From Hybos culiciformis (taxonomy: Eukaryota; Arthropoda; Insecta; Diptera; Hybotidae): DNA of 64,000 nt. The first letter of the stretch is position 1; every line of letters starts with the position of its first letter. The notes beneath the pieces were generated by a model. It saw only the letters and a list, made by a program, of their open reading frames with translations. It ran no database searches and had not been told where the DNA came from. This document shows positions 12,103 to 25,317 of the stretch, piece by piece. Location of the stretch: assembly GCA_964007475.1 (NCBI GenBank), contig OZ023273.1, positions 127,466,732 through 127,530,731 on the forward strand, written 5' to 3'. A program made the translations under genes and the position numbers.

Positions 12103-15100
12103 TAAAAAATCAAGCATTTGCACAGCAAGGACTGTCATTTTGTAGAAAATTAAAAAAAAATAGCCTGTCTTTATCGATCTTAAAAATTAGTTAATCCGTT
12201 GTGTTTAGGTATCGAAAAATTAGTCCTGATTATAATATATACACAATTCCACATTTATTACTAAAAAACTTTAATAAAATTTTACTTATTTTTCAAAATT
12301 TTTCAAACTTTACTTAGAATCTATCAACTGTATCATCTATTACTATATAAATATAATTACTTGATACGGCTACTTTAATATAATAATATTTTTATAAATC
12401 CTATTAATTTAAAAGACTTTCTCTTATGTACACAATTTATCTTAAGATACAATTATAATGTAAATTATATGAATTTTTAGAAAAATAATTTTGGTACATT
12501 TAACAAAGTTCCAATTATAACAAAACTCTTAAATATTATTATTATAAGAAAAAAAACTATCAAAATTAGAATTTCGTTACTCGTGTTATACATATACACC
12601 TTGAAAAAAATAAAAATAATATGTATATAAGCTAATTATTATTTATACCGAATTTTAGGGATTCGAAGATAGAATATAGATACAATGTATATAGATAATA
12701 GTTCAAGTTATGTTTTAATCATTGTTTAGAACTTTCATCTGTGAATAATTTTTATAATTCTATATTTCTCACATCAGAATCAGAATTTAGGTTCTATGAT
12801 GTTTGTACACATATATTTATTTGATTCTAGAATGGTCAACAATGAAATCTAGAAACAATTTACATGGTTATTTAGTTCCAATAAGCTTTAGAGTGCGATC
12901 TTTATAATATATAGAATCTGTTAAAAGGAATTTAAGGAACATATTTTTTTTTTTTTTGCCCACTTTTTGAATACAACGTGAACACATCATCCCTTTTTTT
13001 TATGATGAGTTTTAATATCACCCAAGAGTATATAAATTTCTTTTAGTGATATTATGTTTTGTATTTTTTTTTGCTTCCCTGTACCAAAGATGAACGAAAA
13101 AACAAAAATAACAATTTTTTTTTGCACCCCCGGAAAAAAATGTGCGTCAGGTTGTTATTAAGAAAATATTGGGAAAAAAAAATTGTTGTTTTCATATATT
13201 TTTTTTTTTGTTCTTTTTTTGGCGAAATGAAAGTAACATATCACCCAGGATATCCTTAAACAATAAGAAAAAAAAAAGTTAGATAGTTAATATTGCTCTG
13301 TATAGTATTCTTTTGTTGGTTAGTTAGTTTCATATCTTTGCAAAATAATATCTGAAGTTGTGGGGCGCTTATCACTGTATATATATTTTTTAATAAATCA
13401 ATTTAAAATATGAATTTCGGAACTGTAAATTATAATAAATTGCGAAAGAAGTGAATATGGCTTGATGAGGAGACCATAAGTATTATTCTAATAGGCCGTC
13501 GAATGTTATTAGACCATAGTTGCGGTGAATAGTTTTTTTTGTTTTTAGAATAGTATTTTTGAATTGTTTGTTAGTACTACTAAAGAAAGCCGTAAAATCT
13601 TCAAAGGAAAATTTCGTATATATGTATTTAAAAAATTTTCTATTATTAATAAAGCTTAACGTTGTTGAGCTTCATGTTTTTTTTTAATGACATATTTTAT
13701 TTTTACAAATTATAAAAATATAAGGTATTATTTACAAAAAAAAAAAATAATATAATATTTGCCTAAGGATATAAAAAAAAAATATTCTCCATATATGAAA
13801 TTATGTACATAAACACGGATTTTTATTTTCTAAATAGGGCAAGTTAATATTTAAATACATTTTTCCTAATTATTTTTATTGATTTGAAAAAACCATTACC
13901 AGCCAAAACTATCTCTACAAACTTTGCATGTAAAAGCCGAACGATTTTCTATAACTCAAATAAACCTACAACGAGAAACCTTTTCAATCCAAAAAAATTG
14001 GGCTCAAATTTGTTTTTAAATATGTTTCTATTATATACTAAATATGGTTTTTGTATCTAATTGGAATTATAATAAATTTGGTGGTAATATCACACATTTG
14101 CTTTTTCAATAAAAAAAGAAAAGAAAAAGAAAAAGAAACATTTTCTTTACAATTTTCTGCTGCTGTTATGATATTTATTTTATTACGTTTACCTTTTTCA
14201 AAAAAAAAAATAAAAATAAAAAAAATATATATTTTCTTTCTTATTTTTTTTTTTAACCTGTGTAAAAGATTCTCATTTTAATGAAATAAAAATATTTTAA
14301 GTAAAATTGAAAAAAAGGTGAAATTTTCTTACTTTTCTTTTGACTCAAAGTTAAGGTAAAAAAAAAAAAATTTGAAGAAAATCTTAAAACCTTTGGAATA
14401 TTTTAACAGAGGGTTGATTCAACTTAAATATTTTCTCTCTTCAAAAATTGAATTGAAAAAACCAAAAAAAAAAAAAAGAAAAAAAAGTTTTGATTTAGTG
14501 GCTTCAAATCGCGTTCTAAATAACAAAAAGTATGTCTGTTTAGGGAAAAATAAATGTTTATGTGTTAGTACAGGGGTAAGCCAAATATTCTCAGACTATG
14601 GTAAAGTCATGAATTTTACTCAATGTAATCATATTTAAAAGTGATAAAGTTATTGATGGTAGAAAGGAAAAGCGAAAATTCATGACAGCTGTATATTTTA
14701 TTAATTTTCTAACGATATTAATTAGCAAAATAATACATTATTATACGACCTATAAAACTTGCTAAATAAAAATATATTCTCTCTAGGGGTCAGTAGATTA
14801 TAATCTACGTATGTGTATTTTAGATGAAAAGAGATATCGATTTTAATTATATATGTTAAGAATTTTATGCAAAATTATTCAAACTGTAAACCCATTAAAT
14901 ATAGAAGAAAAAAATTAATAAAATTATTAAAGCGAATTTTTTTCATATATTTTTTTTTTTCATACATATAAATTTTTATTAATATATATTAAATTATTAT
15001 ATGACATAAATATAATAATAGGTAAATATTGTATTTTTTGAACCGTAAATAAAATAATGAATATTTTGTTGTACCTACTTGAAATGAAATTCTGAATATA

Positions 15101-18100
15101 AGAAATATATTAATTAAAAATACTTGGAACTTGGACAAAAATACTGAAAGGAGCTTTAAAAAAAATTTAATTCTTTAATAATTGAAAATATTTATAGATT
15201 CTATGTTATATATTCATATTTATAATATGGTTAAATTATTTTGTTACTAATCAAACCTATATAATTGTAAATCTAATTAAAAAAAAATAAAAATTCTGAA
15301 AATAATTTCGAAAAAATGAAAAAAAAAAACTATAAATTATTAAAATAAATAATTGAATTGTACATCTATTTTTTGAATGGAATCAAATCGAATGTTTTAA
15401 TTTTAGTGCTAAATTCTAAATAATGTCTATAGAATTGAATTATTGCCATGCCAGTCAATTCCATTTCAATTCATAGAACTGACTATTTGAATTAAAGTAT
15501 CTATATGTGTTAAATTCTTTGAAATAATTCAACAAAACTATTATTGCTATAGTTTTATATTTTTTTTGTAAGGATTATAAAAAAAATTTGAATACTATAT
15601 TGTTGTTTTTTCTTGTTAAATGTTAAAAATATTTTCTGGTTTTGTTGAATAAATTCTAAAAAATTTGAACTCAAAATTAACCTTTCATGTAACCTACGTA
15701 ATAAAATATTTTATATATGTATATATAAATATGATAAAATGTTATTGTAATTTCATGCAGTCATTTAATTTTTTCTCCATTCATATTTGTACAACATATA
15801 TGTGTACATATTTATTTTTACATATTTTTTTTTTTTTTGTGTGTAAACTTTACATATACAAAATTATTTCAATTTGTAATTTTTTGGAAAATATCTTTTA
15901 CATTATTTAACATTAAGTTATGTTTTTTTTTTTTTTTTGTTTAATTTTCATATAACAGAAGGAAAATTTGGAAAATGGCATCATATAAAATAAAAATAAG
16001 CCAAGTGAAATAAACTTTTAATTCTTTTCGTATTTTTTGTTTTTTATTTTATGAAGCATTGAATTAAGTCATTAGGTATAGAAGAAAATAATGTTTTTTA
16101 AAAAAATAGTTTTGAAATTGTTTAGAGTCACTATAGTTTTTAAGGAATTGAAATTATAGTTGAAATGCTAGCACAAACTATCGACCTCTGGGAAGCAGGC
16201 TTAATTGTGAACTCTATTAAAAATATAGCAATTAAGTTTATATTTGAACAAAAAAATTTCGATATATTTAATATTCTTTCATTAATATTATTTTGATATT
16301 AAAAAATAAAATTGTATATAAATGATTAGTTCAACTATTTTAAATTTTTTTTTTTTCTGACGAGATTCATATATAAAAAATATAAGAAAAAATTGTGTTA
16401 ATTATGCAGACATGTTTTATATTGTTAAAACATAAATCCAATTAAAATTCTCAGACAATCATCAATATAAATTTTTTTTTTAATCATGCAGCTCCTTAAA
16501 ACTGAATTCGATCGCTGTTATATAGTTAGTTTGAATATTCAGGAATTTTAATTTACGAAGTAAATGGTTGTCTAACTTTATTACATATACATATGTTAAT
16601 GTACATTATTGTACATACTGTGTATGTTGAAAAATACTTTATTATATGCACTTATTCATTCTCGAAAAACAATTAAATGCATATTTTTCAACTATTTCGT
16701 TGATTTTTTTTTTTCGTCTTTTAACCATTTACGAGCATAATAATTTGCAATAAAACTATCTAAAAAACTTTTATTTATTTATTTTATATATATAAATTTT
16801 TTTATTTTTTTTTTTAACAATATATTTTTAAAGTCTTTTATTTTTATTTGATGTTATTTTCGCAACAGAAATAAATATACAACAAAAGGCAAAAAAAAAA
16901 AAAAACATACTGTATTACATTGAAATTTAATGCCACATAAATCATTTTCTTGACTCTTAATAAAATTTTTTGCCATTTTCTGTGCATCTCTCTAAAGTTT
17001 TTTTTTTTTAAAGGATTGTTGCATCATATATCATTTTGTGTCGGTATACATATATATGTACTTGTACACATTTATGTATGCATATAAAATAATGCAAAAA
17101 ACAAAAAAAAACAAAAAACATTATGCTTTATGTTTTATATAATAATGAAGGTACCGAAACATCAAACTATGGAAGTAAAACAATATTTTTTGAGATCTCA
17201 TAATAATATTATGGTTGGCTTTTTTGGTTTTTGGTTTTTTTTATTTTTTCAGTAAGAAAATAAAGAAAATGGGTTAAGTAAAAATGATAGAGAAGATTTA
17301 ATCTGTATATTGTTGTTAAGCTTTTATAATTCAACTTCATGTCAAAATTTATATATAATATTAACAATATTATAAAATGATTATCATTATTATTACTATA
17401 TGAAATTTATAAAATATATTACAATGTACATAATTAAAGTACTGAACTTGTATATTATTTTAAGCATAAATAAATTTTTTTTTTCTGCAATGTTAATTTT
17501 GTTGAAACATGAAAACTTGAAAGCTTGGTATGGTGTAATGCAATGGAACTACATATTGCGATTCGCAATTAAAAGTGCTTCAAAATAAGAATTTTTTTCA
17601 TTTGTATAATGCTATTTTAAGCAATACTGATTGGAAAATGGATATGTTTTAAATATACCGCTCGAGTGAGGGGCGTCCCAGACAGAACTTTTGGAAAATA
17701 ATATTTTTCTCAAAATTTAACTAAAACAAAGCCAACAAGGTTATACTAAGAAATTCTTTGAATCAAACTCAACATTATTTAAATATAATGGTTTCAATCG
17801 AATTTTGTTCTGTATAAGAAATCAATCATATAAAAGATATCAAAATTTAAAATTATATGAAAAAAAATCTGATTAAATTGTTTCAAAGAAATCCTGATAA
17901 ATATAAAGCCACTTATCGTTCCTAATATAAAGATTATTAAATTTTTCTCTACGATGTTTTTTTTTCAAATTTTAAAATATTATTTTTGTGACTTATAAAC
18001 CAAAAAAAGAAAATGTAATTCCTTAAAAAAAAAGAAAATTCATATATGCTAATATCACAAAATAAGCATTAATCTGACCTTTGAATTTGGCATACAGACA

Positions 18101-20016
18101 CATAAATATTATATATGCTAAAAATTGTGTGTTATAAAATAGGATAAAATGATTCTCAGCACGCAAAATTTAATATTATTATTTATGCCAATTCTCTGGC
18201 ACTACATACATACATACATAAAAAGAACTGCGAAAGGCCACAACACAAAACATATAAAAAACAAGGCAAAAAAAAAAAAAAAAGGAAAATATAAACAAAA
18301 AACACCTGAATTTTTATTATAACCAAAAAAAATTAATGTTCTTCTATTTAGATTTATTTTTATTTATTTCTTTTTTTTTTTTTGTTTGGTTTTTGTCTTA
18401 TATTCTTTTGAGTGACATGTTTTGTCAATAATAATTCACCCTTAAAAATTGTTTTAAAATATTTTTGTGAATTTATGGCTGAAAAATCACAAAAGAAAAT
18501 GCTCAAAAACGAAAAAAAAACAGTTTTTACAGCATTTTCCTAAATAGAAACAACAGAAAAAAAAAAAAACCAAGACTTTCTGTTGATTTTCTAGATAGAA
18601 GGAAAAAAAAAGACGAAAAAATTATTATTATTATTTTTCCTCAAAAAGTAATAAATAAGGAAAAAAAATTTTTTTGACACATTTTCATATACTTTGATGG
18701 TTTAAATAATAAATGATAATGTGGTTTTTCTTTCAAAAAAAAAAAAATAATTTTTTTTTTCGGGTATATAAATTTAGGATAATAATTTACTCATATTTAC
18801 TTTTCGGCTTATTACACACTGCCTACCTTTATATATATTATACAGAAAACAATTTATTTAGGTATATTATTTTTGTTATAAGCTTCTAGGTGACAGTTCA
18901 TTTTATATGTGCGTGCAATCAAAATTTTCCTTTTAAAAACAATACTTTTTTTTCTTTTCATATTAATTTAAAAATTAAAGTTTAATATGGCAACCTACAA
19001 CTGTAGTTGCTATCATAGTACAATATTTTTTTTTGTTCTTGTTGAGAAAAAACAGTCCAGAAATATAACACAGTATGATTCTATGAATATGAAATACTTG
19101 TTTTCACTTCACTTGACCCACATAAATCATAAAATAACTATTTAAAAAAAATAAAAACACAGCCATCAATCAAAATAATATATATTTAGATATATTTTAG
19201 CAAATTTGACATTTGTGAGGCCACTTTTCTTGATTATTTGAATATATTTTGAGTATAAAAGTTTTTGATAGAGGGACATTCATTTACTTTATAGTATCTT
19301 GGGAATATATGAAAAATATTACAATAAGAAGTTTGATATTATGATTTTTTATGTTGCGTTCATGAAGATACGAGTTTTTAATCTCATTTAAAAAAAATTC
19401 TAAATAATTTTTCTACAGTGATCCTGTGAGATTATTTAAGAGACACTATTCTATAATTTTTTGCTGCACTAACAGTGTTGTATTATATTGACAAACATAA
19501 TTTTCGATTAAACATTATTAAAATTCATCACTTGGCAATGGTTGTTGCAGCTTTTTGTCTCTAATTGTTTCAAAAACATGACAAAAAATATAAGAAGTTT
19601 TTTATTTTGAACAGGTGATGAAAAATGATTCGTATATTTTTTTTTACCACCTTTTCCAAAACTGTTGATATTTCTTAAGATAACATCAATATATAATTCT
19701 AGATTAAAAAAGAAATCTTTTATTATTTACAAAAAGTAAAAGAATAAGATGAGACAACTTTCGAATAACAAAAAAAAAAAATGCTTGTCAGGTAAATTTT
19801 TGTTTTTTGATAGCATTTTTGATTTTGATTTTTTTGTTCTCATTATTTATTTATCATGTATAATATAGGTACATTTGTTTATAGATAAATTTGTTTTCAT
19901 AAAATATTATTATCGAGAATTGCATGATATAATAAAACATCACTTGTCATACTATTTGTTTTTTGAGTAAATTAACATAAGTTTTTTGTTTAACTTCAGA
20001 ATGCAAAAATATTGTC

Positions 20017-20120
20017 AATTTTACAGCAATATCAAAATGTTACAATAGTATATATAGGTACTATTTTACAGTACATAATATCAAAATGTCACAATAGTAC
20101 ATATAGCTACTATTTTGGAG
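20017..20120. repeat. 49-bp-period tandem duplication with a conserved hairpin
   Basis: Units at 20028-20071 and 20077-20120 are alike at 39 of 44 positions, starting AATATCAAAATGT. The tail of a third unit (TTTTACAG) precedes them. Each unit contains the inverted pair AATAGTA ... TACTATT with a loop of about eight bases, and both stem arms are unchanged while the loop varies. No coding potential is evident. Confidence 0.8.
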
Positions 20121-23100
20121 TCATGTGTCGAAAGTTTAAGTTCTAAATCTAGAATAAATAGATTGTTGTTATCAAAATAATTCTATCTTTTCTGGAATTC
20201 CATTTTAAAAATGAAATCTATTGTAAGAAATTTTGATAGAACTCATCAGAGATTTTTTCATGCATATGTCGCTTTGATAACGAATATATCTATAGATATA
20301 CTTTATTAGCAGAACAACTAAACCCTTTTTTCTAACTTGTAAAGGGGTATGGGATTATGTAACTTTTGTCGACCAGTCGAGAAACGACAATTGACATAAA
20401 ACGTGAATTTTGATGATAATTTATAAAAATTCCACTCCAGGATTTTCGATTCTACTCCATCGAATTATATTATATAGAATCTCTTAGCTTCTATTTATGT
20501 TTGGAATAAATATTAAAATAATTGTTTCATTTTTGACCTAAATTCAAAATTTAGTCTAAGTTGTTGATTCTTGATATACATATTAAATTTGTGTTTTTAT
20601 TTTCCATATTTTTCCATCTAACTAAAGTAAATATTATGCTTTTCACCTATAAAAACACAAAAAAAAAAATAAAAATTTAAGTAAAATAGTTTCCAAAACT
20701 ATACTATACCTTTAAAAAATATGTATATATGAAAAAACAAAAAAAATAATAAAATAATATTCTAAACTATTTTTGATTACACACATAAACCTATAAAATC
20801 CTAATTAAATAAAAATAAAGTTAAGTAAATGACCTTCAATGTTATATGGATAAAAAAGAAACTTTATTTTCTTTTTTTTTTCTATGTATGCCAAAAGTTT
20901 TCCTAAATTGCTTAACTGAAAAAAGCATAATAATGTTTTCTTTAAACAAAATAGAAAATTACTTAATTTATACGAGAATTTAGGAGAAGAATAAGTAAAA
21001 AAAAAAATCCAAAATAAAATAAACTTCCAAAATTATTTATATGTAATTTTTATGTATTGATTTAATATATATAAGAAAAACAAAAAATAACAACAAGAAG
21101 GAAAAGAAGGAATAAAAATCCCCACATAGCATTTTATTTTGAAAGGCATTTTATTGAAAAACATTATTTTTATCTTGGACACAAAAATGTTTTATAATTT
21201 ACTTGATTTTGTATATATTTTACTTATATGTATGCCTATAGAAAATTTATATAGGTATGGTGTAAATAAATTTTAATAGCCAAGCTCTATTTTCAACATA
21301 AAACTTAAATAAAAATAATTGAGTAATTTTAGATTGAATACACTTTTGCAACAAATACAATTCTAATCATTATTATAAATAGTTAAATTTTTTTTTTGAC
21401 ATTTTGATAGAGATTAAATTGAAGTTGATTTATGATTTTGTTTTTTAAATCATAATTATATAAGTTCAACAGTTTATAATTATCTTTTATCTTTCATATA
21501 TATAGAAAATATTTTCTCAAAGGATTTTCAAGAGAAATTTTTTAAAATTTGAAATCGAATTTGTTTAAAATTTTTAATATTTTTTATTTTAAGTGACTAA
21601 TTTAAAAATAAAGTTATAATTATAACGTAAGTTTTTTTCTTACTAATATAATAATAAGTATATAATAAGTTAGTATAATAATAAGTTAGAATTTCAAACA
21701 AAAGAAACTCCATTCCTTAAATAGCACAAAAAGGGCTTTTTCGAAGCTGAAAAAGTTATGTAAGGAAACGATGAGGCCAATTTGTCCCATCTTAGTTGTA
21801 TAGAAGCTATCTTTCTTTATTATAATAAAGAAAATTTGCAAAAAATTTAATTTACTAACAATTTACTTAAATTTAAGTTAAAACATATTTAAATATCACT
21901 TCTAGGTTAAAAAAATATACATATATAAATTCTTAGATGAAAATAACTTGAATTACGCACAAATATATTCTTAAAGTCGTATCATCGAATATTTAGTCGA
22001 AAAGTTTATATTTTTTTTGTTTTGCTTTAATCATGAACTAAATTATATATATATTTGAGAAACTTTTTTCTTTCAGAATTTTTATTTCACCCAAAAATAT
22101 CTTTTATTTATTTTTGCCAATATCAATCATTAGTGATCTGGATATACCTATATTTTGGATTAAAAACTTTTCCCTACACACACACAAGAATTGTACAAAT
22201 ATAATGAGTAAACAACAGCATATAAAAATATACCATTTCTAATGAAAATAAATAGTTTCAAATTCGCAATAAATGTATAATTAAGAAAATAATCAACATC
22301 AAAATATAATTTTAGAATCAAATTATAAGAAAAAAAAAAAGAAGAAATTAATGGGAGTTGTTTTAATTTCCTTTTTTTGCACGAAATAATTTTGACAGAC
22401 ATTTTCAACTCGAACAAAGTAAAAATAATTTTTACTTAGAAAATTAATTTTTTATGGAATCTAAAGATAGTAAATTTTCACTTTGAACTGTTCACTCTTA
22501 AGTTTCGAGGTCTGATAAAAATGAATATTACAATTTTTCAAATTACGGAATTCATAGATTCACTGCAATATTTATTTTTTGTTTAAGAAGGTCGAAAATA
22601 TTTCTGAAATTTTTTGTCATTGCCTAGCAACTATAAATATGCAGATTTCTTAATTTAATAAAATTATTTTGAATTCTAAGAAGTTTTTGAAAATTAACAG
22701 CAAAAGAAAGAAAAAAAAATGTATAATAGACGGATTCTTTATTTTTTGGAAAATCATTTTTCCTTCCTTCCTTAAAATGGAATATTGATAGTTTTATTTG
22801 CGATAAAGCAAAAAGGCAAAATGTTCATTAGTAACAACAGTTTGTTTAATAGTCAATTAGTGTGAAACAGACTTTCTTAATTTATTTTTTTTCCTTTACA
22901 GATGATGTCATAATGAAAATGTATATATATATGTAAGTATATTATGTACATTATATATACTTATATTCTGAAATCATTTAACTGGAAAATAATCAATAAA
23001 CTTTTATCATCATCGTACAACAAAAAACATTAAACTTGCATGCACATAAGTTGGGTGAAAGTTAAAGTTCGTGAAAATTTATTTCTAGATAAAATTATTG

Positions 23101-23298
23101 GGAAGAATATTTGTGTATTTATGGATATGAACCCTGTGATATGTAGGGGTATCTTTAAAAAAGATAAAGTTTAAAAAATTTAACTTCTTGCAAAAGTATA
23201 TTTATTTATTTCATTTTATTTGATCAAAATGTTGAACGATTTGGTAGTGGGAAAAAAAAATTATAAAACTTAATTTTTAGTGATGATTAAATTTAATT
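20121..23298. other. A+T-rich stretch, no gene seen
   Basis: The only less A+T-rich patches are around 20369-20400 (GTCGACCAGTCGAGAAACGA) and 21731-21800. Neither gives a recognisable product. The minus open frame at 22160-22417 is low-complexity. Confidence 0.5.
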
Positions 23299-23376
23299 CT
23301 AGAACAATATTTTTATTTCTCTATCTGATTTTTTCTCGACGGGAGAGAGTACGACTTCATCAGCTTCTTGAGCCAT
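23299..23376 (-). other. Short coding-like segment with ATG in good context
   Basis: On the minus strand ATG at 23376-23374 follows AAG and is followed by G, a good animal start context. The next 24 codons begin MAQEADEVVLSPVEKK. They use G/C third positions more than the surroundings, before a TAG at 23301-23299. It could be the first coding exon of an unidentified protein or a fragment of a transposon gene. The only GT dinucleotides fit a splice donor poorly. The plus strand is also open here in one frame. Confidence 0.3.
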
Positions 23377-24549
23377 CTTAAGTTATTTGAATTTTAACAT
23401 TTAAGTGTTCAAAACCATAATTATAATTTTTATATCTCAAAATATCTGTTCTTCAGAATGTTATAAAAAAAAAAAATGAGACCATAAATTAAAGTACAAG
23501 GATTTATTTATTACGTATAGTGTGAAATTTATAATTTATTGATAATTAATCGATGTGAGAAATTATACATAATTGACTATTATCCGTGATATATGAATGT
23601 ATGTAAGTTTGAAATTTTTTTTTCGTTCTAAACTTAATATTAAAGTACTACGTATAAAGTAAAAAAGTCAATCATTAATTATATCGAAAGAAAAACCGAT
23701 GAAAATTCGGTCATTGAAAATTTCAATACTAAATTATTGTTTTTTTTATTTCACGTATGAACATTACATTGGACGATTGGTAAATTTATGTTTGCACCAG
23801 CAAATAAATTTTTGTCATTGTCAACTTTAGTATTTATATTATAATTTTAAAATTTGGCCATACAAAAACGTAACAACTTTTTTCAGTCGATGTCGATTTC
23901 TTGTATTTTTAAAGACTTTTAAATATATTTAATCAAATATTGTTTTGTATATTTATTTCATTTTTATCTTGATAGAGAATGAAATATATATTTGAATAAA
24001 ATGTTCGTACTTTTAATGCATTTTATTTTCTTAACTACTTATTTTGCTTTAATAAAATGAGAAAAAAAATTTGATGTGAAATGTTCTTTTTATTTAACAA
24101 ACTTTTATTGGTATTATAGAATACACATTTCAAGTACACATAGTACATATTCATGTTTATTTGTCAGTCTTTCGCATATAAGAAGAGAAAGCTTGAATTC
24201 ATCAATGTCATATTAAATTTATTTTTTCTGTAAATATTTTCTTACTATTTTTAGTTTTCATCAAAAATTTATTGATATATTATCTAAAATTTTTCCTATT
24301 ATTTTTGTAATCCTTATTTACCCAATTCAAAATAAATACTCTGTTATAATATACATTATATGGATTGTTAATAAAGTTAGATACAATAATAATGTATGAT
24401 TTTCCTATAGTATGATACTATATTGTTTATTTTCTATTATTTATAAATTTTTATATCACACTTTCATATGATACTATACATATGTAAGCAATAAGTAATT
24501 TAAAATTTCAAGAGAAAGGAAAAAATAATAAACATCATATTTTTGGTGA

Positions 24550-24657
24550 ACATCGAGACCTGAAGAAACGGTCAATTACGTAAATCAAGATTCTGTAAAA
24601 TTAGATGTGTCAGTCATACATCGCAACAATCCTCACTCTGTCAGCCAAGAAGTAAGC
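24550..24657 (+). other. Open 36-codon island next to the transposase relic
   Basis: One plus frame is open from 24550 to TAA at 24658-24660. It reads TSRPEETVNYVNQDSVKL and continues to NPHSVSQE, with balanced composition unlike the flanks. A donor-like GAA|GTAAGC occurs at 24651/24652. An upstream acceptor is weak. It may be an exon, or part of the same decayed element as the transposase relic 300 bases to the right. Confidence 0.25.
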
Positions 24658-24680
24658 TAAACAAAAAGGGAGTGATAAGA

Positions 24681-24800
24681 AAACTCGAAAAAAAATATAT
24701 CGAATAAAAAAATCTCGAGAAAAAAAACCTCGAAAAAAAAAACCTCGACAAAAAAAACCTCGAAGGAAATAAAAAAAACTCAAAAAAAACCTCGAAAAGC
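24681..24800. repeat. Decayed tandem CCTCGAAAAAAAA repeat
   Basis: About seven units of (C)CTCGA followed by 7-11 A residues occur in tandem, with imperfect spacing. On the minus strand they would translate as repeated RGFF-like units, but the frame has no other support as a gene. Confidence 0.75.
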
Positions 24801-24962
24801 CAGGGAGCCGTAAAACTGAAGTTTTTAAGCTAGAGTTATGTAAAAAAATCAATTTTATGATTTCAATATTTGTTTTACAAACGGCACAACATAAAAATTT
24901 CTTATGTTCCAAAAAAAATTATATTTTTATTCAAATTTAATGGAAAATTAACAAAAAAGAAA

Positions 24963-25286
24963 TTAAAGATTAATATTATAGGCAATGCCTTGCAAAAAAT
25001 TTAAATGAGAACGATCTTCTCTCTCTTCAAAAATTTGTAAAAGACGTTTCTCCGTTTTAATGTATTGTAGTCTAATTTTCGAGCTTTGTCCCGCATACAG
25101 CCCTAACAACTTGCACTTAACCATCACCTGCTCTTTTCCGAGCAACGTTATGAGTCTGTATACCCCCTGGTGTGGCTTGTCAGCTAAAGTTTTAAGTCGC
25201 CGGTGCCATGCTTCTACGCCATTTTATGTCCTAGGCAAATTATGCTGAAGAAGGTCTGTTACACACCAAACATTAGGGGATATGGC
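24963..25286 (-). pseudogene. MULE-type transposase, C-terminal fragment with in-frame stop
   Basis: On the minus strand, 108 codons run in one frame from 25286 to a TAA at 24965-24963, broken by a TAA at 25226-25224. Upstream of the break it reads ISPNVW ... LLQHNLPRT. Right after the break it reads NGVEAWHRRLKTLADKPHQG, then YRLITLLGKEQ. This is the pattern (P-x-x-W ... PRTNN-x-VE-x-WHRR ... HP-x-(I/V) ... L-x-KEQ) that I know from the C-terminal part of insect Mutator-like (MULE) transposases. The stop replaces one of the two Asn residues of the usual PRTNN. The catalytic DDE region and the N-terminal zinc finger are absent, so this is a dead fragment. Terminal inverted repeats were not located. 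Similarity is judged from memory of the family motif. Confidence 0.75.
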
Positions 25287-25300
25287 GGGTTTTTTATTTT

Positions 25301-25317
25301 GGAAACATTATGTTTCC
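25301..25317. repeat. 7-bp stem hairpin GGAAACA-TTA-TGTTTCC
   Basis: This is a perfect short inverted repeat just upstream (minus-strand sense) of the transposase relic. Its role is unknown and it may be chance. Confidence 0.6.

Larger units (their letters stand above)
8141..20016. other. A+T-rich stretch, no gene seen
   Basis: It holds a possible degenerate tRNA-like segment (8325-8372), a (TA)n run (about 8975-9001), a (TTTTA)n run (about 9281-9303), and a 19-bp direct repeat TTAAGAATC(A/C)TGCAGATTT at 12042-12060 and 12084-12102. It also holds a small G+C-richer island at 17658-17690 (CGCTCGAGTGAGGGGCGTCC within it). Open frames of 60-90 codons, such as 14372-14638 plus and 15665-15910 plus, are low-complexity translations. 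I see no gene, RNA gene or intact mobile element. Confidence 0.5.

Noticed and set aside
13448..13536. Short open segment reading IWLDEETISIILIGRRMLLDHSCGE
   Set aside because: It covers only 25 codons, has no splice-site support on either side, and no motif was recognised.
24610..24912. 100-codon minus frame with repeated RGFF units
   Set aside because: The repeats come from the CCTCGAAAAAA tandem array. There is no other sign of a gene, and the frame overlaps a better plus-strand island.
25060..25248. 62-codon plus frame over the transposase region
   Set aside because: It is the antisense shadow of the minus-strand MULE transposase relic, which carries the recognisable motifs.
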